64,000 nucleotides of DNA, taken from Methylococcus capsulatus (GTDB lineage: Bacteria; Pseudomonadota; Gammaproteobacteria; Methylococcales; Methylococcaceae). Numbering within the stretch: the stretch's first letter is position 1; every line of letters begins with the position of its first letter. Under the pieces are notes generated by a model, which was not told the DNA's origin, searched no databases, and saw only the letters and a list, made by a program, of their open reading frames with translations. The translations under genes and the position numbers were made by a program. Of the stretch, positions 57,003 through 64,000 are shown piece after piece. The stretch is from NCBI RefSeq assembly GCF_036864975.1, contig NZ_CP104311.1, forward strand, positions 3,368,652-3,432,651. Direction: 5' to 3'.

Positions 57003-60000
57003 CTAGACCACGCCGACCGCCCTTTCGTTCCCCTCGTCCGGCGCCTTCGGCGGTCTGGACAGCAGGGTGTAAACGGCCGGGATGACGAATACCGTGAATA
57101 CCGTACCGATCAGCAGCCCGCCGACGATGACCCAGCCGATTTGCTGCCGGCTCTCGGCCCCGGCGCCCGACGACAGAGCCAACGGCAAGGCGCCCAGAAT
57201 CATCGTCAGGGAAGTCATCAGGATCGGCCGGAAGCGCAGCATGGAGGCTTCGACCACGGCTTCCACGGTCCCGTGCCCTGCCCTCTGCAACTGGTTGGCG
57301 AACTCGACGATCAGAATACCATTCTTGGTCACCAGGCCGATCAACATGATCATGCCGATCTGGCTATAGACGTTCAGCGTCCCGCCAGTCCACGTCAGCG
57401 AAAGCAGCGCTCCTGTGACGGCCAGCGGCACGGTGAGCATGATGATGAACGGATCGGAAAAGCTTTCGAACTGCGCCGCGAGCACCAGATAAATGAACAG
57501 CAACGCGAACAGGAAGGTGAAGTAGAGCGTGCGGCTGGATTCGGCGAGCTCGCGCGACTGGCCGTCGAGGTCGGTCTTGAAATCCGCCGGCAGAATCTCG
57601 TTCGCCGCCGCGCCGAGATAGGCCAGGGCCTCGCCCAAGGTGAAGCCGGGTGCGACGTTGGCGGACAGCACCGCGGAGCGCAGCCGGTTGAAATGATTGA
57701 GTTCCTTGGCCGCACCTTTTTCCCGCGTTTCCACCAAATTGGCGAGCTGGACCAGCCCGCCGCCGGTGCTGCGCAGGTAGATCGAGCCCACGTCGGTCAC
57801 GGTCGTCCGCGCGGCGTCCTCCAGTTCGACGATCACGTCGTACTGCTCGCCCCCTTTCTTGAAGCGCGTCACCTGGCGCCCGCCCAGCAGGGTCTGCAGC
57901 GTCCGGCCGATTTCGTCGACATCGACCCCGACATCGGCGGCCTTGTCCCGGTTCACCTGCACACTGATCTGCGGCTTGTCGAGCTTGAGGTCGGAATCGG
58001 CATTGACCATGCCGGCGTACTGGCGGGCCCGGTCGACGAGCTGCGCCGCGACGCCGTCGAGCTTTTCGTAGGTCGGTCCCTGGATCACGAACTGCACCGG
58101 CGGACTGCGGAAGCTCTGCCCCAGGGAAGGCGGATTGATGGCGAAAGCCATCACTCCAGGCAAGGCCATCAGCTTCGGCAACAGGGTTGCCGCAATTTCC
58201 TGCTGGGAACGCTGGCGCTGGTCCCAGGGTTTGAGGCGCACGAAACCGATCGCGGAATTCACCGGATTGGGCCGGTCCAGCCCCGGCGCCACCACCATGA
58301 AATAACTCCTGACTTCCGGGATCGGCTGGACCATCGCCTCGACTGCGCGGGCATAACGGTCGGTGTACTCCACGGTCGCACCCTCCGGGGCCGCGATCAC
58401 GATGATGATGTTGCCACGGTCTTCCAGCGGCGATAGCTCGGCGTTGAGGCCGCGGAACAGGAATACCGCGCCGGTGACTATGCCCAGCATCGCCCCGATC
58501 ACGGCCCAGCGGCGCCGCAAGGCGGCTTCGAGCCCCTTCCGATAAAACCGCACGAATCCAGATCCCCCGCCCGATTCAACATGCCCACCCCCTCCGCCGG
58601 CGGATAGCTTCAGCAAACGTGAGCACATCATCGGGGTCAGCGTCAGCGCCACGAAACCGGAAACCAGCACCGCGCAGGACACCGCCAGGGCGAATTCGGA
58701 GAACAGCCGGCCAGTGTTGCCGCTCATGAACGCCAGTGGCGCGAATACGGACGCCAGCGTCAGCGTCATGGCGATCACCGCGAAGGCGATTTCCCGGCTG
58801 CCTTCGACCGCCGCCCGTAAGGGGTGGGCGCCGCCTTCGATGCGCCGGTAGATGTTCTCCATCATCACGATGGCATCGTCCACCACCAAACCGATGGCGA
58901 GCACCAGCGCCAGCAGGGTCAGGATGTTGACCGAAAAACCCAACGCATAAATAAAGATGAAAGCGCCGATCAGAGAGACCGGGATGGTCACGAACGGGAT
59001 CAGGGTCGCACGCACCGAGCGCAGGAACAGCCAAGTGACCAGCGTCACCAGCCCCAGGGACTCGGCCAGGGTCTTGTAGACCGAACGAATGGATTCGTCG
59101 ATGAACTGGGAGGTGTCGAAGGAAACCTCCAGATTCATCCCTTCCGGCAGGGTTTGCAGGATTTTCGGCAGCTCCGCACGCACCGACCGGGCCACCTCCA
59201 GGGTATTGGCCGTGGCCTGCTTGACCACCCCCAGCGCCACCGCCGGATTGCCGTTCACCCGCACGATGTTGCGCTCGTCTGCCGCTCCCAGCTCGGCCCA
59301 GCCTATATCCGACAGGCGCACCGGAAAACCGTTCACCTCGCGGACGATCAGGGCGTTGAACTCTTCCACCGTCTTCAGGTCGGTTTCGCTGAATACGGTG
59401 AACTCGCGCTCGGCGCTTTCGATACGTCCGCCCGGCAGTTCGACATTGCGCTTCTGCAGCGCTGCCTCGACGTCCTGCACCGTCACCCCGTGGGCGGCCA
59501 TCCGCTCGCGTTTGAGCCACAGCCTCATCGCATAGCGGCGTTCGCCGCCAATAATCACACTGGCAACTCCCGGGAGAGTCTGCAGCCGATCCTGCACATA
59601 ACGGTCGGCGAAATCGGTGATTTCCAAAGGACCGTGGCGGTCGCTGGAAAAAGCGAGCCACAGGATCGGCTGGGCGTCGGCTTCGATCTTGCTGATGACG
59701 GGCTCGTCCATCTCGCGCGGCAGCCGGGCCCTGACCCGCGACACACGGTCGCGCACGTCGGCTGCCGCCGAATCCTGGTCGCGGCTGATATTGAACTCGA
59801 GGGTGATCTGGCTGACTTCTTCACGGCTGACCGACTTCATGGTCCGAATGCCTTCAATACCGGACAGCGAATCCTCCAGCGGCCGCGTCACCTGGCTTTC
59901 GATCACTTCCGAACTGGCGCCTTTGTAGACGCTGCGGACCGACACCAAGGGTGCATCGATATTGGGGTATTCCCGCACCGGCAGGCGCTGGAAGCACATC

Positions 60001-60077
60001 AGCCCGACCACTACCAAAGCGAGGCTCATCACCGTCGCCAGGACCGGCCGGTGGATTGAAATTTCGCTCAGCATCAT
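57003..60077 (-). CDS. RND efflux transporter, HAE1 family
   Basis: A 1024-residue AcrB-like pump with 12 membrane helices and two large periplasmic loops. Opening ISIHRPVLATVMSLALVVVG, proton-relay Asp pair in LAIGLVVDDAIVMMENIYRR, and MTLASVFAPLAFMSG after it. Exports hydrophobic or amphiphilic compounds using the proton gradient. Its ATG overlaps the adaptor stop by 4 bp. No outer-membrane factor is next to it; the orphan TolC-like gene at 32 kb is a candidate partner. Confidence 0.94.
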   Translation of the reverse strand: MMLSEISIHRPVLATVMSLALVVVGLMCFQRLPVREYPNIDAPLVSVRSVYKGASSEVIESQVTRPLEDSLSGIEGIRTMKSVSREEVSQITLEFNISRDQDSAAADVRDRVSRVRARLPREMDEPVISKIEADAQPILWLAFSSDRHGPLEITDFADRYVQDRLQTLPGVASVIIGGERRYAMRLWLKRERMAAHGVTVQDVEAALQKRNVELPGGRIESAEREFTVFSETDLKTVEEFNALIVREVNGFPVRLSDIGWAELGAADERNIVRVNGNPAVALGVVKQATANTLEVARSVRAELPKILQTLPEGMNLEVSFDTSQFIDESIRSVYKTLAESLGLVTLVTWLFLRSVRATLIPFVTIPVSLIGAFIFIYALGFSVNILTLLALVLAIGLVVDDAIVMMENIYRRIEGGAHPLRAAVEGSREIAFAVIAMTLTLASVFAPLAFMSGNTGRLFSEFALAVSCAVLVSGFVALTLTPMMCSRLLKLSAGGGGGHVESGGGSGFVRFYRKGLEAALRRRWAVIGAMLGIVTGAVFLFRGLNAELSPLEDRGNIIIVIAAPEGATVEYTDRYARAVEAMVQPIPEVRSYFMVVAPGLDRPNPVNSAIGFVRLKPWDQRQRSQQEIAATLLPKLMALPGVMAFAINPPSLGQSFRSPPVQFVIQGPTYEKLDGVAAQLVDRARQYAGMVNADSDLKLDKPQISVQVNRDKAADVGVDVDEIGRTLQTLLGGRQVTRFKKGGEQYDVIVELEDAARTTVTDVGSIYLRSTGGGLVQLANLVETREKGAAKELNHFNRLRSAVLSANVAPGFTLGEALAYLGAAANEILPADFKTDLDGQSRELAESSRTLYFTFLFALLFIYLVLAAQFESFSDPFIIMLTVPLAVTGALLSLTWTGGTLNVYSQIGMIMLIGLVTKNGILIVEFANQLQRAGHGTVEAVVEASMLRFRPILMTSLTMILGALPLALSSGAGAESRQQIGWVIVGGLLIGTVFTVFVIPAVYTLLSRPPKAPDEGNERAVGVV

Positions 60078-61156
60078 GGGGCAGGCGGATGCTCCAGAGT
60101 CTCCAGGACCGACACCGGCGCACCATCGCGAAGCTTGACCTGACCCTCGGTCACGACGCTGTCGCCCTCGGCAAGACCCTGCACGATCTCGACCTTACCC
60201 TTGTAGCGCGCGCCGATCGCTACGGTGGTCGCAACCGCTCTGCCGGACACCACCCGGAACACCGACGCCGAGCTGCCCTTCACCACCAAGGCGGACTCCG
60301 GCACGAACAGCGTTCGGCGCGGCGCGCCCAGCGCCAGATGGACATGAGCGAACATGCCCGGACGCAGCGCCCGGTCCCGATTCGGCAGGCGCGCCCTCAC
60401 CCGCAAGGTACGGCTTTCCTCCTCGAGACGCGGGTCCACCGCATAGACTTCGCCGGCAAAGGCGCGAGTGGGATAAGCCGCCACCTCGGCCGTCAAGGCA
60501 AGCCCCCTCCTCACGGCGCCGGCATACTTCTCCGGTACCTTGAAATCCAGCTTGACCGGGTCCAGCGCCTCCAGGTTGACCAGGGCCTTGCCCTTGTCAA
60601 TGTATTCCCCGATGCTGACCTGCCGGATACCGACGATGCCGTCGAACGGTGCGCGCAGCACGGTCTTCTGCAGCAGCACCCGGTCCCGCTCCACCAGCGC
60701 GTTCGAATACTTGAGCTTGGACACAGCCTCATCGTACTGCTGGGCACTGACATGCGCACGCTCGCGCATCGCCTTCATGCGCGCGAAGGTGGCCTGGTCC
60801 AGCTCCTGCTGGGCCAGACTCTGGGCCAAGGCTGCCCGGTACTCGTCCTGCTCGAGTTCGATCAGCACCTCGCCCGCCCTGACCGGTTTACCCTCGGTGA
60901 AGTGGATCGCTTTGACCCGGCCCTGGACCTCCGGGCGGATCACGACCGACTCGTCGGCCAGGAGGGTGCCGACGGCGTCGATGGCATCATCGACGGACTC
61001 GGCCCACACCCGCGCCACAAACACCGCGGCCGGCGGCGGCACCCGGACATCGGCGGGCGACACCGCTGCCGGCGGCATCGCGGTATATCGCCACCAACCG
61101 GAGATGACAGCCAGCGAAGCGGCCAGAACCAGACCAGCGAAACCTTTTCTGGACAT
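60074..61156 (-). CDS. RND efflux periplasmic adaptor (membrane fusion protein)
   Basis: A 360-residue adaptor. An N-terminal anchor (GFAGLVLAASLAVISGWW), lipoyl halves (VVIRPEVQGRVKAIHFTEGK and VLRAPFDGIVGIRQVSIGE), a short coiled-coil hairpin (LAQSLAQQELDQATFARMKA) and beta-barrel (PVKLDFKVPEKYAG) are all visible. It bridges the RND pump and an outer-membrane channel. First gene of the pair. Confidence 0.93.
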   Translation of the reverse strand: MSRKGFAGLVLAASLAVISGWWRYTAMPPAAVSPADVRVPPPAAVFVARVWAESVDDAIDAVGTLLADESVVIRPEVQGRVKAIHFTEGKPVRAGEVLIELEQDEYRAALAQSLAQQELDQATFARMKAMRERAHVSAQQYDEAVSKLKYSNALVERDRVLLQKTVLRAPFDGIVGIRQVSIGEYIDKGKALVNLEALDPVKLDFKVPEKYAGAVRRGLALTAEVAAYPTRAFAGEVYAVDPRLEEESRTLRVRARLPNRDRALRPGMFAHVHLALGAPRRTLFVPESALVVKGSSASVFRVVSGRAVATTVAIGARYKGKVEIVQGLAEGDSVVTEGQVKLRDGAPVSVLETLEHPPAP

Positions 61157-61203
61157 GGAGGGATGCCCCTCGAACCGGCGGCGAAAGAAACGGAAAAGAA
61201 ATA

Positions 61204-61467
61204 TCAGGCCGTTCCGGACAACAGCTCGTCCAGCTCGCCGGCGCGGTCCAGCGCGGCCAGATCGTCGAACCCGCCCACGTGCTTTTCACCGATGAAAATC
61301 TGCGGCACGGTGCGGCGGCGAGTGATCATCATCATTTCCTGAAGCTTGGCGGGGTCCAGGTCGACCCGGATCTTTTCGATCTGCACAACCCCCTTGGACT
61401 TCAACAGCCGCTCGGCCGCCGAGCAGAAAGGACACATGGCTGTGCTATACATTCGGACTGGGAGCAT
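61204..61467 (-). CDS. grxC: Glutaredoxin 3-type (dithiol)
   Basis: An 87-residue glutaredoxin with the CPFC active site in STAMCPFCSAAERLLKSKG, the cis-proline TVPQIF and GGFDDLAALDRAGEL. It differs from GrxC of E. coli by CPFC instead of CPYC. ATG 61467 is preferred; the frame is open further but residues before it do not fit. Lies 47 bp before the RND adaptor on the same strand. Confidence 0.88.
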   Translation of the reverse strand: MLPVRMYSTAMCPFCSAAERLLKSKGVVQIEKIRVDLDPAKLQEMMMITRRRTVPQIFIGEKHVGGFDDLAALDRAGELDELLSGTA

Positions 61468-61617
61468 AATTGTCGCGTCGGCTCTGTGGCAGAAAGAGCT
61501 TTCGAGTTTAACACGCACCCAGGGGCGGAGACGGCCCTCTATGGTTCACCGGATCATCTTTACAAATCCATGTTTCGTGAGAATATTAGAGACTACTGAA
61601 TAACCTGGATCAACACC

Positions 61618-61836
61618 ATGACTACTGAACGCTGGGTACGTATCGTCGCCGGATTTTTCATCCTGCTCTCCCTGTCCCTGGGCGTGGAAGCCAGTCCCTT
61701 CTTCGTCAATGCCAACTGGCTCTGGTTCACCGCCTTCGTCGGTGCCAATCTGTTCCAGAGTGGCTTTACCCGATTCTGTCCGCTGGAAAGCATCTTGCGT
61801 AAACTGGGCGTGAAAAGCGCCTGCGGCAGGGACTAA
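61618..61836 (+). CDS. DUF2892 (YgaP-like membrane part) protein
   Basis: A 72-residue protein with two membrane helices (IVAGFFILLSLSLGVEASPF, WLWFTAFVGANLFQSGF) and the ending TRFCPLESILRKLGVK that is typical of the DUF2892 domain found at the C-terminus of the YgaP rhodanese. trxC begins 2 bp after its stop, so they form a small redox operon. Confidence 0.85.
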   Translation: MTTERWVRIVAGFFILLSLSLGVEASPFFVNANWLWFTAFVGANLFQSGFTRFCPLESILRKLGVKSACGRD

Positions 61837-61838
61837 CC

Positions 61839-62258
61839 ATGCAACTGGTGTGCCCGGCCTGTCTCACCCGCAACCGCGTGCCGGCCGAACGGCTCGGCGA
61901 GCGGCCCAAATGCGGCCGCTGCTCCACGCCACTGTTAAGCGGCCATCCGATCGAACTGAACGACGGCCACTTCGATACTTACACCCGCCACTCCGATCTG
62001 CCGGTGCTGGTGGATTTCTGGGCGACCTGGTGCGGGCCCTGCCGGAGCCTCGCTCCGGTGGTGGCCCAGGTGGCGGACGCCCTTAAAGGTCAGCTCCTAG
62101 TCGCCAAGGTGGACGTCGACCACGCCCCTGCCACGGCCCAACGCTTCAACATCCGCAGCGTCCCGACCCTGGTTCTGTTACAGAACGGCCAAGAAAAACG
62201 CCGAATCAGCGGAGCGCTCGGCTTCGGCCCGTTGATGGATTGGCTGAAGCGCGGCTGA
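61839..62258 (+). CDS. trxC: Thioredoxin 2 (TrxC)
   Basis: A 139-residue thioredoxin with an N-terminal zinc finger (LVCPACLTRNRVP and PKCGRCSTPLL) and the active site VDFWATWCGPCRSLAPVV, then SVPTLVLLQNG with the cis-proline. TrxC is induced by oxidative stress in enterobacteria and reduces oxidised proteins. Shares an operon with the DUF2892 gene. Confidence 0.94.
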   Translation: MQLVCPACLTRNRVPAERLGERPKCGRCSTPLLSGHPIELNDGHFDTYTRHSDLPVLVDFWATWCGPCRSLAPVVAQVADALKGQLLVAKVDVDHAPATAQRFNIRSVPTLVLLQNGQEKRRISGALGFGPLMDWLKRG

Positions 62259-62303
62259 TGCAGGGGAAAGAGCGATTCAGCCAATTGCCGAAGCCCCCGC
62301 TCG

Positions 62304-62756
62304 ATGGCATCACAACCGCCCGATCCGTTTGATCTCGATCGGTTTCTGGCCGCCCAGGCCAAGGACTATGCGAATGCGATCGCCGAGCTTCGCGCGGGCC
62401 GCAAACGAACGCACTGGATGTGGTACGTCTTCCCCCAGCTTCGAGGCCTCGGGTTGAGCCCAACCGCACAGTTCTATGGCATCGGCTCCGCGGAGGAAGC
62501 CCGCGCCTATCTTGGCCACGAAGTGCTGAGAATGCGGCTCCGGGAATGCGTTTCCATGCTCAATGAGCTGGAGACCGATTCCCCGGAAGACGTCTTCGGT
62601 CGCGTCGATGCGATGAAACTGCAGTCGTCGCTCACACTCTTCGAGGCAGTAGCCGCTGACAAAGAACCTTTCGCGCTGGCGCTGGAGAAGTTCTTCGGCG
62701 GGGAGCGGGACGAGAGAAGCCTGGCCATCCTCGCGACGATGACATCAACGAAGTGA
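62304..62756 (+). CDS. DUF1810 family protein
   Basis: A 150-residue soluble protein with the DUF1810 opening FDLDRFLAAQAKDYANAIAELRAG followed by HWMWYVFPQLRGLG and AEEARAYLGHEVL. The family (YehQ/calpastatin-like in old annotation) has unknown function and is often near DNA-repair or toxin genes. It is convergent with amtB. Confidence 0.85.
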   Translation: MASQPPDPFDLDRFLAAQAKDYANAIAELRAGRKRTHWMWYVFPQLRGLGLSPTAQFYGIGSAEEARAYLGHEVLRMRLRECVSMLNELETDSPEDVFGRVDAMKLQSSLTLFEAVAADKEPFALALEKFFGGERDERSLAILATMTSTK

Positions 62757-62846
62757 GAAGGGGTGCGGAGGCCGCCGCGAGCGTTGAGTGCCTGGCCCGC
62801 CGCCTCCGCGGTCAATGTCCCGGACAGGGGATCTTTCGATGCGCTG

Positions 62847-62874
62847 CCTGGGATGTTCCGGAATGGAACCCAGG
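62847..62874 (-). terminator. Hairpin directly after amtB
   Basis: CCTGG (62847-62851) pairs with CCAGG (62870-62874) and GTTCC (62855-62859) with GGAAC (62865-62869), a near-continuous stem with a 3-base bulge and 5-base loop, starting one base after the amtB stop. No T run follows, so it may stabilise mRNA rather than terminate. A second inverted repeat, GCGGAGGC with GCCTCCGC (62765-62772, 62802-62809), lies further on. Confidence 0.35.
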
Positions 62875-62875
62875 A

Positions 62876-64000
62876 TCAGAGGTGATACGCGGTTTCGCCA
62901 TGTTCCCGGATGTCCAGCCCCTCGCGCTCGGTCTCCTCGGAAACCCGGAGGCCGACGAGCAGGTCGACGATCTTGTAGGACACGAAGGACACCACGCCAC
63001 TCCACACGATGGTGAGACCCACGCCCCAGGCTTGGCTGATGACTTGGCTCACCATATCGTATTCCGCAACAGCGTTGGCGACATAGTCGTAGACGCCGGC
63101 GCCGCCGAGGGCGGGCGAGGCGAAGATGCCGGTGCCCAGTGCACCGATGATGCCGCCGACGCCATGGACCCCGAACACGTCCAGCGAGTCGTCATAGCCC
63201 AGCGCGTTCTTGAGACTGGTCACCGCCCAGAAGCAGACGCCGCCGGCCAGGAGCCCCAGCACGAGCGATCCCATGGGACCGATGAATCCGCAGGCCGGAG
63301 TGATGGCTACGAGGCCGGCAACCGCACCCGAAGCCCCGCCCAGCATGCTCGGCTTGCCGCGCGCGATCCATTCGACGGCCGACCAGGCCAGCGTGGCGGC
63401 GGCGGTGGCCAGCATGGTGTTGACGAAGGCCAAGGCAGCGGTACCGGTGGCCTCCAGGTTGGAACCGGCGTTGAAACCGAACCAGCCGACCCAAAGGAGC
63501 GAGGCACCGATCATGGTCATAGGAACGCTGTGCGGCGCCATCGACTCCTTCTTATAGCCAATGCGTTTACCCACCATTAGACAGCCGACCAGGCCTGCGA
63601 TGCCCGCATTGATGTGAACCACAGTGCCGCCAGCGAAATCCAGCGCACCCTTTTGAAACAGAAAGCCGGCGGTGGCGGTCGCCTTTTCGCCCGCCGCGGC
63701 ATCGGTGTAGGCGTCGGGGCCAGCCCAGTACCACACCATGTGGGCAATCGGCAGATAGGAGAACGTGAACCACAGCACCATGAACAGCAGCACCGCGCTG
63801 AACTTCATGCGCTCGGCGAAGGCACCGACAATGAGAGCCGGCGTGATGCAGGCGAAGGTCAACTGAAACGCGGCGTAAATGAGTTCGGGGATCACCACGC
63901 CCTTACTGAAGGTAGCTGCAGTCGAATCGGGCGTCACGCCGGCGAGGAAGACCTTGTCCAGACTGCCGAAGAAGGCGCTGCCTTCGGTAAACGCAATGCT
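62876..64000 (-). CDS. amtB: Ammonium transporter, partial (5' end outside window)
   Basis: The frame is open to the window edge, so the N-terminal part is missing; 374 residues are visible. Amt signatures: FQLTFACITPALIVGAFAER, DFAGGTVVHINAGIAGLVG (with the first pore His), WVGWFGFNAGS and DVFGVHGVGGIIGALGTGIF (second pore His). It conducts ammonium or ammonia across the inner membrane and is usually gated by a GlnK protein, whose gene would lie upstream, outside the window. Confidence 0.93.
   Translation of the reverse strand, partial: SIAFTEGSAFFGSLDKVFLAGVTPDSTAATFSKGVVIPELIYAAFQLTFACITPALIVGAFAERMKFSAVLLFMVLWFTFSYLPIAHMVWYWAGPDAYTDAAAGEKATATAGFLFQKGALDFAGGTVVHINAGIAGLVGCLMVGKRIGYKKESMAPHSVPMTMIGASLLWVGWFGFNAGSNLEATGTAALAFVNTMLATAAATLAWSAVEWIARGKPSMLGGASGAVAGLVAITPACGFIGPMGSLVLGLLAGGVCFWAVTSLKNALGYDDSLDVFGVHGVGGIIGALGTGIFASPALGGAGVYDYVANAVAEYDMVSQVISQAWGVGLTIVWSGVVSFVSYKIVDLLVGLRVSEETEREGLDIREHGETAYHL

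Overview
The window is about 64 kb of high-GC, densely coded chromosome from a gammaproteobacterium. Support for that placement is gammaproteobacterial gene content and order: the pilB-pilC-pilD-coaE-zapD-yacG block, a fused CysG, a classical ArgA, pepA-holC-valS, and an FNR with all four cluster cysteines. The many membrane-anchored copper proteins, the nif-associated type LRV/FeS protein and the paired GH57 enzymes fit a Methylococcus-like methanotroph. No methane monooxygenase gene lies in the window, so the genus is an inference.

Layout. 1-8.7 kb: end of rnt, grxD, then an arginine/branched-chain block (argD, argF, a YgiM-like coiled-coil membrane protein, ilvD, argE, argA) and cpdA. 8.6-12.8 kb: rppH, a HAD phosphatase, tusA, cysG, yacG, zapD. 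12.8-17.3 kb: coaE and the type IV pilus genes pilD, pilC, pilB. 17.3-25 kb: valS, holC, pepA, then divergent lptF-lptG, and two small membrane proteins.

25-32 kb is an accessory island with visibly lower GC. It carries a giant membrane-bound single-module NRPS with the exact layout of epsilon-poly-lysine synthetase (adenylation, carrier, six membrane segments around three tandem C-terminal domains), followed at short spacing by a putative beta-barrel and a lipoprotein. 32-39 kb: orphan TolC-type outer membrane factor, Lys/Glu-rich periplasmic protein, BBP2-like porin, lipoprotein and two divergent lytic transglycosylases. 38.4-45.5 kb: LRV/FeS and rhodanese-ankyrin pair, two GH57 glycosidases, FNR with an elaborate inverted-repeat leader, ABC-2 exporter. 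45.5-47.8 kb: Ppx/GppA followed by a scar in which an IS481-type transposase remnant has cut the HEPN half of a MNT/HEPN pair. 47.9-53.4 kb: polysaccharide-type cluster (two glycosyltransferases, DegT aminotransferase, AsnB).

53.4-56.9 kb holds a three-gene copper operon: a small protein whose mature N-terminus is probably His, a multicopper oxidase with its type-1 site in the first domain and none in the last, and a separate cupredoxin. All three end in the same kind of tail: membrane helix, amphipathic helix, Lys-rich end. This and the Pls-like synthetase are the two most interesting systems here. The window closes with an RND pump and adaptor, grxC, a DUF2892 protein, trxC, a DUF1810 protein and the 3' part of amtB.
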